Positions 1-8,239 are shown, numbered from the stretch's first letter. The stretch is DNA of 64,000 nt from Pseudomonas furukawaii (GCF_002355475.1 NZ_AP014862.1:1984001-2048000), one strand, 5' to 3'. Numbers and translations are program-made. The notes: a model not told the origin generated them from the letters alone.

Positions 1-2
1 TC

Positions 3-266
3 GGCCTGATCGGTCATGCCATCCAGGGCGCCGTGAGTGGGCAGGGCTTCGCCCTGGGCTCAACCGCCCTGGCCACGGACGACATCGCCAATGGCCGCCT
101 GGTACTGCCCTTCGGCGAGAGCTGCCGGCTGGCGACCCCCTGGTCCTATCGCCTGGCCTGGAGCCGCAGGTCGCCGCCGGCGGAAAAGGTGCGTCGGTTG
201 ATCGACTGGCTGCTGGCCGAGGCGCGGGCCAGCGTCTCCGGAACGCCGGGTCAGGGGCCGCGCTAG
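3..266 (+). CDS. LysR-family transcriptional regulator, C-terminal part only
   Basis: Open reading frame running in from the left edge and ending in TAG. The visible 87 residues have the typical end of a GcvA-like LysR effector domain: a short helix-strand with GQGFALG, then DDIANGRLVLPF, then a final helix (RRLIDWLLAEA). The DNA-binding half is outside the window, so neither target nor ligand can be named. Its last four bases overlap the end of the convergent gene on the other strand. Confidence 0.8.
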   Translation, partial: GLIGHAIQGAVSGQGFALGSTALATDDIANGRLVLPFGESCRLATPWSYRLAWSRRSPPAEKVRRLIDWLLAEARASVSGTPGQGPR

Positions 267-817
267 ATCAGCTTGCGCCACTGATGCAGGCGATGCTGCA
301 GGCTTTCGGCCCAGTCCGGGGTGGCCTGTCCGGTGCCGGCCGTCCGCAGCAGCGGGTGGTGGCTGACGACCCGCGCAAGGAGGGTTTCCTGGGCCGGTTT
401 CACATCCACGAAGAAAACATGCTTGCCGGCGTCCAGGGTGGGCTTGAAGCGCCTGACCACCGCGCTTGGAGTCTGCAGGCCGAACAGGCTGCCTTCCCAG
501 GTGCAGAAACCGAACAAGGCTACGGCGAGGAAGATGAAAGGCACCCAGCCCGCGACGGTGCCGGTCCAGCCCGCGAGCCAGGCCACCAGGATCACGGTTG
601 ATGCCAGCGCCAGGCCAATGCCGACGCCCACCAGGCTCGGATGCAGCAGATCGCGTTTGCCGAAGGAGGAGACATCGTGAAGGTGGTAGCGCCCGACCTC
701 GGCATCGCGATTGCTGAGCACATGGATCTGCTCGTGGTCGATGCCCAGGGCTTCGAGCTCGTCCTCGACCCGTTCCAGGTCCTTGAGGTTGTCGCTGATG
801 TAGTAGTGCCGCTGCAT
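263..817 (-). CDS. Conserved two-TM membrane protein of unknown function
   Basis: 184 residues starting MQRHYYISDNLKDLERVEDE. The N-terminal 55 residues look like a small alpha/beta domain with an ELEALGI helix. Two hydrophobic helices follow at roughly residues 62-85 and 90-110, with a GTWEG/FCTWEG-type turn after them, and then a C-terminal soluble domain containing GKHVFFVDV. I associate this architecture with a pseudomonad family sometimes labelled as an NAD/FAD-utilising enzyme, a label the sequence itself does not support. No cofactor motif is visible. It is convergent with the LysR gene and ends 4 bases inside it. Confidence 0.7.
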   Translation of the reverse strand: MQRHYYISDNLKDLERVEDELEALGIDHEQIHVLSNRDAEVGRYHLHDVSSFGKRDLLHPSLVGVGIGLALASTVILVAWLAGWTGTVAGWVPFIFLAVALFGFCTWEGSLFGLQTPSAVVRRFKPTLDAGKHVFFVDVKPAQETLLARVVSHHPLLRTAGTGQATPDWAESLQHRLHQWRKLI

Positions 818-990
818 GGGAGGCCTCCCATCTGACTGTCGCCGGGCCCCCTGCCGGCCCTTTTTCCCCCGGTTCGCGGCCGCAGTGGGCCTTGGGGAAG
901 TCTAGACCTGTGGGACCCGACGTCGGCCGCGGCCCGCTGATCGGTAAGCGCCCGGCGGCAGGTTCGATGCCTGCCCGGGCACTGGAGGGC

Positions 991-1170
991 TTACTTGTTG
1001 CCGATGCGGATATGACGGCTCGGCGCCACCTGGGCGCTCACGCCGCGCTCGATCTCCTGGATCTCGCCACCCTTCTTGAGGAAGGCGGCGATCTGCGCCT
1101 CCAGGTCCTCACGGGTGGTGCTGGCGGCTGGCGGTTTGGGGGTGCTGCTGTGGGAGGTCTTGATGCGCAT
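991..1170 (-). CDS. Small conserved-looking protein, 59 aa
   Basis: Reads MRIKTSHSSTPKPPAAS... and ends HIRIGNK followed by TAA. A low-complexity Ser/Thr/Pro N-terminus precedes an amphipathic helix (TREDLEAQIAAFLKKGGEIQEIE) and a short basic beta-like tail (SRHIRIGNK). This would suit a small nucleic-acid-associated or regulatory protein, but I recognise no named family. The SD is weak (AGGA about 15 nt upstream). It lies immediately downstream of the cold-shock gene on the same strand, separated by a terminator, and a GC-rich stem-loop at about 950-980 follows it. Confidence 0.6.
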   Translation of the reverse strand: MRIKTSHSSTPKPPAASTTREDLEAQIAAFLKKGGEIQEIERGVSAQVAPSRHIRIGNK

Positions 1171-1213
1171 CTGGATATCTCTGTTCGTCCTGCAATGCCA
1201 CTGCTGAAAAAAA

Positions 1214-1233
1214 AACCGGCCCGAAGGCCGGTT
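1214..1233 (-). terminator. Rho-independent terminator of the cold-shock gene
   Basis: Perfect 8-bp stem (AACCGGCC / GGCCGGTT) with a UUCG-type tetraloop, followed on the minus strand by a run of T. It sits 17 nt after the stop codon of the csp gene. CTTTTT on the other side could make it work in both directions. Confidence 0.85.
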
Positions 1234-1249
1234 CTTTTTCGGCTCGTGA

Positions 1250-1459
1250 TCAGATCACTTGCACTTCGTCTGCCTGCATGCCCTTCTGGCCTTGCACGGC
1301 GATGAAGGAGACCTTCTGGCCTTCCTTCAGGCTCTTGAAGCCGTTGGACTGGATGGAACGGTAGTGAACGAACAGATCCGGGCCGTTATCGGTGGTAATG
1401 AAACCGAAACCCTTTTCATCGTTGAACCACTTGACGGTGCCGGTTTGGCGCTCGGACAT
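1250..1459 (-). CDS. Cold-shock family RNA/ssDNA-binding protein (CspA type)
   Basis: 69 residues forming one five-stranded OB-fold cold-shock domain. RNP1 is KGFGFIT (residues 16-22) and RNP2 is DLFVHYRSI (28-36), with the usual basic and aromatic surface (KWFNDEKG). The HYRSI ending of RNP2 differs from the commoner HFSAI but keeps the aromatic. Such proteins melt RNA structure and act as transcription antiterminators or translation aids. The start has a good SD (CCAGGAG). An untranslated region of over 100 nt upstream with a strong hairpin suggests post-transcriptional control. Confidence 0.95.
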   Translation of the reverse strand: MSERQTGTVKWFNDEKGFGFITTDNGPDLFVHYRSIQSNGFKSLKEGQKVSFIAVQGQKGMQADEVQVI

Positions 1460-1491
1460 TGGAATGTCTCCTGGAATCTTGGTTATCGCTG

Positions 1492-1508
1492 GGCTGGACG
1501 TTCCAGCC
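1492..1508 (-). promoter_or_regulatory. Hairpin in the 5' leader of the cold-shock gene
   Basis: Perfect 7-bp inverted repeat GGCTGGA-CGT-TCCAGCC about 30 nt before the csp start codon. Known csp mRNAs have long structured leaders that refold with temperature. Whether this hairpin acts that way is inference. Confidence 0.45.
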
Positions 1509-1717
1509 TGTCACTGGGTGCAGCTAATCGGCGACCGATGAAGTGGGGATCGTTGTTCGACAGACCGCTTCCCGGGAACACGTGCATCACAGCGCCCCAC
1601 ACAATACCTGTGCTTTCGAGGAATGCCTAACCTTTTGTTCGCCAGTCGTCAGTTCGGCGACGCCCGGCGGCGGCGCAAGCGTCCCGGCGGCGGGCGTTTC
1701 ATGCGTTCCGCCGGCGT

Positions 1718-2224
1718 TCACTCCACGCCCGGGAAAACGGCGAACGGCATGGGCGGCGTCTTGTCCGGTGGCACGTACGCAGGCGCCAGTTCCCCGGCGG
1801 CGCCCAGGTGGCGTATGAAACGGTAGATGGCCAGCAAGTCGTCGTTCTCCATGCGCCGCAGGTTGAACCAGGGCATGGGCGGTCGCCATTCCCGGCGGGC
1901 GTGCTCCAGCCACTGTGCCTCCGTCAGGTTGTGGGCCACCAGCCTCAGGTTGGAGGCGTAGGTGGTGCCCCAGGGGCCCCGCCAGCCCAGCGGGCTGCCG
2001 GTGAGCCAGCGGTCCTCCGGTATCTGTCCGGCGGATTCCATCCAGCCGGAGGTATGGCAATCGTTGCAGCCGGAGACCTGGATCAGGTAACGGCCCCGTG
2101 TCACCTCGGCGTTCTCGGCCTGGGCCGGGACGGCGAGTGCCAGGAGCAGCGCGGACAGCAGGGCGAGAGTGCGCGCATTCGCTGCGCGGGGAAGTGCCTT
2201 CGAGGAAACGGGAATCGGGGTCAT
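1718..2224 (-). CDS. Periplasmic monohaem cytochrome c
   Basis: 168 residues from the chosen ATG. Residues about 8-36 form a signal peptide (ARTLALLSALLLALAVPAQA), followed by RGRYLIQVSGCNDCH, the haem-binding CxxCH motif. A methionine in the MPW segment is a possible axial ligand. Similar cytochromes act as electron carriers or as subunits of periplasmic dehydrogenases, but no dehydrogenase partner gene lies next to it. An upstream ATG at 2263 would add 13 residues in front of the signal peptide. I prefer 2224 because it places the signal peptide normally. Confidence 0.8.
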   Translation of the reverse strand: MTPIPVSSKALPRAANARTLALLSALLLALAVPAQAENAEVTRGRYLIQVSGCNDCHTSGWMESAGQIPEDRWLTGSPLGWRGPWGTTYASNLRLVAHNLTEAQWLEHARREWRPPMPWFNLRRMENDDLLAIYRFIRHLGAAGELAPAYVPPDKTPPMPFAVFPGVE

Positions 2225-2365
2225 GGCGGTGTCCACAGGAGGAGTGGTGACCTCGAAAAACATAGCAGTGCCGAGAGCGCAAGCCAGGCGCTGGTCAAGG
2301 CCGACAGGGCGCTTTACGAATCCAGGCACAACGGTCGCGACCGCTGCACCTGCCTCGATCGAGGG

Positions 2366-3502
2366 TCACTGGCTGTCGCGCATCACCTTGAGTTCGGAAT
2401 CCGTGCTGCTGAAGCCCCGCTCCAGCTTGATGCGCAAGCCGAGGTCCGTGCGCGAGTCCGCGAACTTCAGCGCATCGGCCAGGGAAATTCGACCGTCCTC
2501 GATCAGCCGGTAAAGGTGCTGGTCGAAGGTCTGCATGCCTTGCTCCAGGGCGCGTTCGGTGGCCGACTTCAGCTCGTCCAGCTGGTCCCGCAGGATCAGG
2601 TCGCGGATATAGGGCGTGCCCAGCATCAGCTCCACCGCCGCCACGCGCTTCTGGGAAACGCCCGGAACCAGGCGCTGGCCCACCATCGCCAGCAGGTTCT
2701 GGGACAGGTCGGCCAGCACCTGGCGCCGGGCTTCGTCCGGGAAGAAACGCGCGATCCGCTCGATGGCGTGGCTGCTGCTGGTGCCATGCAGGGTGGCGAG
2801 CACCAGGTGGCCGGTCTCGGCGTAGTGCATGGCGTGCTGCATGGTGTCCAGGTCGCGGATTTCCCCCAGCATGATCACGTCCGGCGCCTCCCGCAGCACG
2901 TTGCGCAGGGCGTCCGAGAAGCTGTGGGTGTCCAGGCCCACCTCGCGCTGGTCGATGATCGAGCGCTGATGGGCGTGGAGGAACTCGATGGGGTCCTCGA
3001 TGCAGACGATGTGGCCGTCTCGGTGACGGTTGCGGTAGTCCAGCATCGCCGCCAGCGTGGTGGACTTGCCGGAGCCCGCCGCGCCGATCACCAGGATCAG
3101 GCCACGGTCCTGCAAGACGAGCTTCTCCAGCAGCACCGGCAGGCCGAGGGCCTCGATGCCGGGAATCTCGCTCTTGATCAGCCGCACCACCATGGAGACC
3201 TCGCCCCGCTGGTAGTAGAGGTTGACCCGGAAGCGACCGCTTCGCTGGATGCTCACGGCGAGGTTCATCTCCAGCTCCCGCTCGAACTCGGCCACCTGCT
3301 TCTGGGTCATCAACTGGTAGGCCATCAGTTGCACCTCGCCGGACTTCAGCGGCTGGTCGCCCACCGGCACGCTGCGCCCTTCCACCTTGATATGGGGCGG
3401 GGCGCCGACGCTGAGGAAGAGGTCCGAGCCGCCCTTGTCGTAAAGCAGCTGGAGCAGGGGGAAAACGTCGCGGGAAGGCGGGGGCGTGGTGTCGTTCATC
3501 AT
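2366..3502 (-). CDS. PilT/PilU-family type IV pilus ATPase, orphan PilU-like paralogue
   Basis: 378 residues. An N-terminal PAS-like PilT domain (GGSDLFLSVGAPPHIKVEG) precedes the secretion ATPase core. Walker A is GAAGSGKS (about 141-148), the Asp box lies around CIEDPIEF, Walker B is DVIMLGEIRD, and the His box is TGHLVLATLHG. The MQTFDQHLY ending is typical of PilU/PilT. These hexameric ATPases retract type IV pili. Compared with PilU as I remember it, the sequence is clearly diverged, and no pilT is adjacent, so it is probably a third paralogue. The SD AGGAG sits 6 nt before ATGATG. Confidence 0.88.
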   Translation of the reverse strand: MMNDTTPPPSRDVFPLLQLLYDKGGSDLFLSVGAPPHIKVEGRSVPVGDQPLKSGEVQLMAYQLMTQKQVAEFERELEMNLAVSIQRSGRFRVNLYYQRGEVSMVVRLIKSEIPGIEALGLPVLLEKLVLQDRGLILVIGAAGSGKSTTLAAMLDYRNRHRDGHIVCIEDPIEFLHAHQRSIIDQREVGLDTHSFSDALRNVLREAPDVIMLGEIRDLDTMQHAMHYAETGHLVLATLHGTSSSHAIERIARFFPDEARRQVLADLSQNLLAMVGQRLVPGVSQKRVAAVELMLGTPYIRDLILRDQLDELKSATERALEQGMQTFDQHLYRLIEDGRISLADALKFADSRTDLGLRIKLERGFSSTDSELKVMRDSQ

Positions 3503-3562
3503 GGCTCCTAATGGTTGCCGGCAAGCCTAGCAGGGCATTCGCCCGGAAGGGCATGACGCCCG

Positions 3563-3724
3563 TCAACCCGCCAGCGGCCATCGCACTTCCCGCTCGATCA
3601 GCGCCTCCAGCCAGTCCATGAATACCCGCACCCGTCGGGGCAGGCCGAGGCTGTCGGCAGCCTGGGTGAAACTTGACAGCTCGCTGACACCGACAAAGGT
3701 TCTCAGTAGATCCGGCTTGTTCAT
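3563..3724 (-). pseudogene. Internally deleted LysR-family regulator
   Basis: A 53-codon reading frame that joins the first about 30 residues of a LysR protein (MNKPDLLRTFVGVSELSSFTQAADSLGLPR, first part of the helix-turn-helix) directly to the last about 23 residues of one (RVRVFMDWLEALI...). The reading frame is kept across the junction near 3630-3650. Intact family members are about 300 residues, so about 240 codons are missing. It diverges from the dehydrogenase gene at 3851, the usual arrangement of a LysR repressor and its target, so the target may now be unregulated. Confidence 0.75.
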
Positions 3725-3850
3725 CCGTGAGGCGCCTCCCTGTGGATTGTCCGGCACGGCCGATCAGTGCTTAGGGTTCGAGAATATTTATCCGGGAACA
3801 TCCGGACAATTCGCTTCCCGCCACGCCCCACTAACTGGAGGAGCTTCACA

Positions 3851-4609
3851 ATGACCCGCAAGATCGCACTCATCACCGGCGCCAGCCGTGGCCTTGGCAA
3901 GAGCATGGCGCAGCACCTGGCCGCCCAGGGCATCGACATCATTGGCACCTACCACAGCAAGCTGGAGGACGCCGAATCCCTCAGCCGCGAGATCATGGAC
4001 CTGGGCGGCCACGCCGCCATGCTGCAACTGGACGTCAGCCGCAGCGCCACCTTCGATGACTTCGCCGCCAGCCTGGGGCGCCTGTTGAAGAACGAGTTCG
4101 GTCGGGACAGCTTCGATTTCCTGGTGAACAACGCCGGCATCGGCATCCATGCCGCGTTCGAAGAGACCACCGAGGAGCAGTTCGACCAGTTGGTGAAGGT
4201 CCAGCTCAAGGGACCGTTCTTCCTGACCCAGAAACTCCTGCCGCTGATCGCCGATGGCGGCCGCATCCTCAACATCTCCACCGGCCTCACCCGCTTCGCC
4301 TTGCCGGGATACGCCGCCTATGCGGCGATGAAAGGCGGTATCGAGGTGCTGACCCGCTACCAGGCCAAGGAACTGGGCGCCCGTGGGATTACGGTGAACG
4401 TCCTGGCTCCCGGGGCCATCGAGACCGACTTCGGCGGTGGCGTAGTGAGGGACAACGCCGAGGTGAACGCCTTCATCGCCGCCAACACCGCCCTGGGGCG
4501 CGCGGGGCTGCCGGAGGACATCGGCGCGGCGGTGGCCATGCTGCTGTCGGACGCTGGCCGCTGGATCAACGGCCAGCGGGTGGAGGCTTCGGGCGGGATG
4601 TTCCTGTAG
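3851..4609 (+). CDS. SDR-family NAD(P)-dependent oxidoreductase
   Basis: 252 residues of classical short-chain dehydrogenase. The cofactor motif TGASRGLG is at residues 9-16, NNAG lies near 95, the catalytic Ser is in NISTG, and the YAAMK pair (Tyr-x3-Lys) follows. The C-terminus ends GQRVEASGGMFL, as in many family members. ATG follows ACTGGAGGAGCTTCACA, a clear SD. The substrate is unknown. The divergent LysR gene is broken. The stop codon and last codons fall inside the first unit of the 100-bp repeat that follows, so the repeat supplies this gene's 3' end. Confidence 0.9.
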   Translation: MTRKIALITGASRGLGKSMAQHLAAQGIDIIGTYHSKLEDAESLSREIMDLGGHAAMLQLDVSRSATFDDFAASLGRLLKNEFGRDSFDFLVNNAGIGIHAAFEETTEEQFDQLVKVQLKGPFFLTQKLLPLIADGGRILNISTGLTRFALPGYAAYAAMKGGIEVLTRYQAKELGARGITVNVLAPGAIETDFGGGVVRDNAEVNAFIAANTALGRAGLPEDIGAAVAMLLSDAGRWINGQRVEASGGMFL

Positions 4610-4823
4610 GCATCCCTCACGAATGGATCAGGCCGCGTCTTTCGCCGGCAAGCCGGCTCCTACACGGGCGCCAGGGCCCCATTGAGTCGGGCTCGGGATG
4701 TTCCTGTAGGTGTTCCCTCGCGAATGGATCAGGCGCGTCTTTCGCCGGCAAGCCGGCTCCTACGGCTGTACCAGGGCCCCGTTGCGGCGGGCTCGGGATG
4801 TGCCTGTAGGCGCTCGCTCGCGA
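4594..4823. repeat. 100-bp tandem repeat built from inverted REP elements (about 2.3 copies)
   Basis: CGGGATGTNCCTGTAGG recurs at 4594, 4694 and 4794, an exact 100-bp period. Units 1 and 2 both contain GAATGGATCAGG and the REP core CGCCGGCAAGCCGGCTCCTAC (4643-4663 and 4743-4763), facing a second REP-like half (CCTGTAGG...CTCGCGAATGG). Unit 3 keeps only the first part. Paired, inverted REPs of this type are common in pseudomonads and are usually intergenic. Between 4824 and 5007 I see only GC-rich spacer and the start region of the IclR gene. Confidence 0.85.
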
Positions 4824-5007
4824 GAGGACCCGGCCACATCCCTGCGTTGCTTCCGGCCCCGGGTCGCACTGGCGCCGCGGGGCACTGCGCCCTTGGTTAT
4901 TCACGGCGCCACTGATCATGCCCTGATTGCAGGATTTTTCTCGCTGGGTGGGAATGACGTTTCGCGCATCGAGAAAATGCTCTCAGGATGCCGCCCCAGG
5001 AGACGCC

Positions 5008-5736
5008 ATGACCTACACCAACCCCACCGACCGACTGCTGCAGATTCTCGTTGCGCTGGGCCAGGCACCTGACCCGGTCTCGGCCAAGGAACTGTCCTTA
5101 AATCTCGGGCAGCCCCTCAGCAGCACCTACCGCCACCTGAAGACGCTGCTGCGCTGGGGGCTGGCTGAGGAACAGGCGGGAACCGGCCGCTACCTCCCCG
5201 GACCGACCTGCCTGCAACTGGCGAAGAAGTTCGACCGGGAAGGGCTGCTGGTGACGCTGGCCAAGCCGGAGCTTCGCCGACTGGCCGAACTGAGCCTGGA
5301 AAGCGTGGCACTGATGGTGCCGGGCAATGGCCAGGTGATCTGTATCGAACTGATCGACAGCCCCCAGCCGTTGCGCTGCTGCTACCAGAAAGGACTGGCC
5401 CAGCCGCTGCTGCGTGGCGCCTCGGCCAAGACATTGCTCGCCTTCATGTCCGAGGACGAGTGCCGGTCACTGCTGGTTCGACAGGGGGTGGAAGGGCGAG
5501 ACCTGGAGGACCTGGAGGCCGAACTGCGCCAGGTACGCCAGCAGGGCCACGCCGTCAGCCTGGGCGAGATCGATGATGGCGTCTGGGGTGTCAGTGCCCC
5601 GGTGGTGGACGGCAAGGGGCGCCTCCAGGGTGCGATCAGCCTGATGGCGCCGGCGCTACGGGTACAGGCACGCGCCGACTGGCTGGTGCGCTGGACCCGC
5701 GAATGCGCGGGGCGGATCAGCGCACGACTGGGCTGA
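5008..5736 (+). CDS. IclR-family transcriptional regulator
   Basis: 242 residues. The N-terminal winged helix-turn-helix (residues about 6-70, with [23 protein letters not shown]) is followed by an IclR effector domain with the typical [19 protein letters not shown] and [17 protein letters not shown] segments. The start ATG follows CCAGGAGACGCC. It precedes hutG by 23 nt on the same strand, and gltS follows, so it is the likely regulator of formiminoglutamate/glutamate use here. IclR proteins bind small carboxylates, but the ligand is not visible from sequence. Confidence 0.9.
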   Translation: MTYTNPTDRLLQILVALGQAPDPVSAKELSLNLGQPLSSTYRHLKTLLRWGLAEEQAGTGRYLPGPTCLQLAKKFDREGLLVTLAKPELRRLAELSLESVALMVPGNGQVICIELIDSPQPLRCCYQKGLAQPLLRGASAKTLLAFMSEDECRSLLVRQGVEGRDLEDLEAELRQVRQQGHAVSLGEIDDGVWGVSAPVVDGKGRLQGAISLMAPALRVQARADWLVRWTRECAGRISARLG

Positions 5737-5759
5737 CCTTTCAACCGATGGACGTGAAG

Positions 5760-6695
5760 ATGACCGAACAGATCGATATGAGCGCCTGGCAGGGCAGGGT
5801 GGACACCGGCGAGGGCGAGCGTGCCCGTCGCTGGCACCAGTGGGTGCGTCCCCTGGCGCCCGACGCTCCGGCGGGAGTGGCGCTGGTGGGATTCGCCTGC
5901 GATGAGGGCGTGCGCCGCAACCAGGGGCGCACCGGCGCGGCGCTTGGGCCCGGGGCCCTGCGCCGGGCATTGGCCAATCTCGCCTGGCACGGCGACGGGT
6001 ATCTGCATGACGCGGGTGATGTCGTATGCGCCGACGAACAGTTGGAAACCGCTCAGGAAACCTTTGCCGCGCGTCTGGCGCGCCTGCTCGACGAGGGGCA
6101 TCTGCCCATCGGCCTGGGTGGCGGCCATGAAATCGCGTTCGCCAGTTTCAGTGGCTTGTTCCAGCACCTGCGGCGGCACTGCGAAACGCCGCGTATCGGG
6201 ATTCTCAACCTCGATGCACACCTCGATCTGCGGCATGCCGAGCGGCCCAGTTCAGGCACGCCGTTCCGCCAGATCGCCGAGCTTTGCGAGCGGCAAGGGA
6301 TGCCTTTTCACTACTGCTGCCTGGGGGTAAGCCGGCCGAACAACACTGCCGCGCTGTTCGCCGCCGCTGATCGGCTGCAGGTGCGCTATCGCCTGGACCA
6401 CCAGGTCAGCGAGGACCCGGCGGAAGCCGAGGCGCTGCTCGACCGGATGCTGGCGGAGGTCGATCACCTCTACCTGACCCTGTGCCTCGATGTGTTGCCG
6501 GCCGGCCAGGCACCGGGGGTCAGTGCGCCCGCCACCCATGGCGTGGCCTTACCCCTGGTGGAGCGCTTGGTTCGGCGAGCCGCGGCAAGCGGCAAGCTGC
6601 GCCTCGCCGACGTCGCAGAGCTCAACCCGCGCCTCGACTGTGACGGCCTGACCGCACGCAGCGGCGCTCGCCTCATCCATGCCTTGCTCGCCTGA
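5760..6695 (+). CDS. hutG: Formimidoylglutamase (HutG type, arginase fold)
   Basis: Hydrolyses N-formimino-L-glutamate to glutamate and formamide in histidine breakdown. It has the two-manganese ureohydrolase motifs GGGHE and LDAHLDLR, plus [16 protein letters not shown] near the N-terminus and PGVSAPA, as in HutG. The third motif reads TLCLDVLP, with Cys where arginases have the first Asp of SxDxD. I recall this as normal for the family. There is no strong SD. ATG 5760 is preferred, but 5748 and 5781 are alternatives. No hutH or hutU is nearby, so it may be a second copy outside the main hut operon. Confidence 0.85.
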   Translation: MTEQIDMSAWQGRVDTGEGERARRWHQWVRPLAPDAPAGVALVGFACDEGVRRNQGRTGAALGPGALRRALANLAWHGDGYLHDAGDVVCADEQLETAQETFAARLARLLDEGHLPIGLGGGHEIAFASFSGLFQHLRRHCETPRIGILNLDAHLDLRHAERPSSGTPFRQIAELCERQGMPFHYCCLGVSRPNNTAALFAAADRLQVRYRLDHQVSEDPAEAEALLDRMLAEVDHLYLTLCLDVLPAGQAPGVSAPATHGVALPLVERLVRRAAASGKLRLADVAELNPRLDCDGLTARSGARLIHALLA

Positions 6696-6741
6696 CGGGC
6701 ACGCTTCTCATCAACAATCCCAATAAGAGAGCCTTGAACCC

Positions 6742-7953
6742 ATGTTGACCCTGGAACTTGACGCCCTGACCACCACGGCGCTGGCGCTGTTGCTGCTGGC
6801 CGGTGGTGCGTTATGGAAGAAGCGAAGCCGTTGGCTGACCTTGCTCTGCGTGCCGGCACCGGTCATCGCCGGTTTCAGCTTCGCCCTGCTGGTCTGGCTG
6901 CTGCGTGATCTGCAGGTGCTGGACCTGAAACTGGACACCGCCCTGCAGACCCCCTTGATGGTGGCCTTCTTCACCACCGTGGGCCTCGGCGGGAGCCTCG
7001 GTCTGTTGCGTCACGGCGGCACGACACTGTTCATCTACCTCGGTGCCTGCTGGGCGTTGGCGATTCTGCAGAACCTGATCGGTGTCGGTGCCGCCCAGGC
7101 CTTCGGACTCGACCCGCTGCTGGGGATCATGGCGGGCGCGGTTTCCCTGGAGGGTGGCTTCGGAGCCGCGGCCGCGTTCGGTCCGGTCGCCGAGGCGCTT
7201 GGCGCCCAGGGCGCCACCACGGCGGCCATCGCTTCGGCCACCTTCGGCATGGTCGCGGGCGGGTTGCTGGGCACGCCGGTGGCCCGCTGGCTGATCGAGC
7301 GCCGCAGGTTGCGCATCGAGTCCGGCGAGGTCGGCTCCATGGCGGCCCTGGAGAAGGCCGGCAAGGGCCATCTCGGGACGCTCGACAGCGCCACTTTTCT
7401 GCGGCTGCTGACCTGCATCCTGGTGATCATGGTGTTGGGTTTCTGGCTCGGCAATGTCCTGGGCGACTCGCTCGGCGTCGTTCTCCCCAGCTATGTCGGG
7501 GCGATGTTCGTGGCCATCATCCTGCGCAACGTCAACGACCGTACTCGCTGGCTGGAGCTGCCGGACAACGCCATCGGCACCCTCGGCGACGTCTGCCTCG
7601 GCGTGTTCCTGACCATGGTGATGATGAGCCTGAAGTTCTGGGAGCTCGAGCAACTGGGCCTGCCCCTGCTCGCGGTGCTGGTCATCCAGGTCGTGGTCAT
7701 GCTGCTGCTGACGGTTTTCGTGCTGTTCCGCCTGCTGGGTGGGGATTACGACGCGGCGGTCCTCTGTTCCGGTTTCATGGGGCACGGACTCGGCGCAACC
7801 CCCAACGCGGTCGCCAACATGGGAGCGGTTTGCGAGCACTACAAGGTGTTCTCCTACAAGGCGTTCATCATCGTGCCGCTGTGCGGTGCCGTGCTGATCG
7901 ACATCGTGGCGCTGCCGGCCATCACCTGGTTCATCAACGCCTTCGGCAACTGA
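6742..7953 (+). CDS. gltS: Sodium/glutamate symporter, GltS family
   Basis: 403 residues with about ten hydrophobic segments and the two re-entrant loops that mark GltS: GAVSLEGGFGAAAAFGP in the first half and GHGLGATPNAVANM in the second. The first loop has GGFGA where the E. coli protein has GGHGT, so specificity could differ. It starts 46 nt after hutG and is probably co-transcribed with it. A simple reading is glutamate or formiminoglutamate uptake feeding HutG. Confidence 0.88.
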   Translation: MLTLELDALTTTALALLLLAGGALWKKRSRWLTLLCVPAPVIAGFSFALLVWLLRDLQVLDLKLDTALQTPLMVAFFTTVGLGGSLGLLRHGGTTLFIYLGACWALAILQNLIGVGAAQAFGLDPLLGIMAGAVSLEGGFGAAAAFGPVAEALGAQGATTAAIASATFGMVAGGLLGTPVARWLIERRRLRIESGEVGSMAALEKAGKGHLGTLDSATFLRLLTCILVIMVLGFWLGNVLGDSLGVVLPSYVGAMFVAIILRNVNDRTRWLELPDNAIGTLGDVCLGVFLTMVMMSLKFWELEQLGLPLLAVLVIQVVVMLLLTVFVLFRLLGGDYDAAVLCSGFMGHGLGATPNAVANMGAVCEHYKVFSYKAFIIVPLCGAVLIDIVALPAITWFINAFGN

Positions 7954-8003
7954 CGACCAGCCGTCGCACCTGGCCGGATCACGAAAGAGGGAACCCTCCC
8001 GGT

Positions 8004-8046
8004 GAATGGGCCAGGCCGCGTCGTTCGCCGGCAAGCCGGCTCCTAC
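8004..8046. repeat. Single REP element
   Basis: GAATGGGCCAGGCCGCGTCGTTCGCCGG... matches the inner part of the 100-bp repeat at 4594, including the same core (8026-8046, CGCCGGCAAGCCGGCTCCTAC). It is a single copy between gltS and its terminator. Confidence 0.8.
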
Positions 8047-8062
8047 GCATGAGCCGGGACCC

Positions 8063-8098
8063 AATGAAAACGCCCTCCATATGGAGGGCGTTTTCATT
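8063..8098. terminator. Bidirectional rho-independent terminator
   Basis: A 36-bp perfect palindrome (arms AATGAAAACGCCCTCCAT and its complement) with A and T tracts on the two flanks. It serves gltS from the left and the small minus-strand gene from the right. Confidence 0.9.
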
Positions 8099-8107
8099 CA
8101 GGTCCCC

Positions 8108-8239
8108 TCAGGGGTTGGCGGCGTGGCTGCCCAGCAGCGTCCCGCCGGATTTCCGGGCGCGCTTGGCCATGCGTTTTTCCAGCATGGTCTTCTGGGGTTT
8201 CTTCTTCGCCTCGCGTTTGGATTCAAGACCTTTGCTCAT
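8108..8239 (-). CDS. Small, very basic 43-aa protein
   Basis: Starts MSKGLESKREAKKKPQKTML and ends GSHAANP. The first 31 residues hold about a dozen Lys/Arg, which suggests a nucleic-acid or ribosome-associated role, but I know no function for it. The start is well supported by GGAGG 8 nt upstream. It ends next to the palindromic terminator at 8063-8098, so it is a proper transcription unit. Confidence 0.7.
   Translation of the reverse strand: MSKGLESKREAKKKPQKTMLEKRMAKRARKSGGTLLGSHAANP

Noticed and set aside
950-980. tRNA-like T-arm sequence (GGCAGGTTCGATGCCTGCC)
   Set aside because: No matching anticodon or D arms and no CCA end nearby. It is better explained as a GC-rich stem-loop after the 59-aa gene.
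1808-3511. 567-codon plus-strand reading frame
   Set aside because: It is the mirror of the cytochrome c and PilU-like genes, a product of high GC. Composition is rich in His/Gln/Val/Arg with no domain.
6480-6515. Loss of a metal-binding Asp in HutG (TLCLDVLP)
   Set aside because: I believe Cys at this place is normal in formimidoylglutamases, so it is not reported as a defect.
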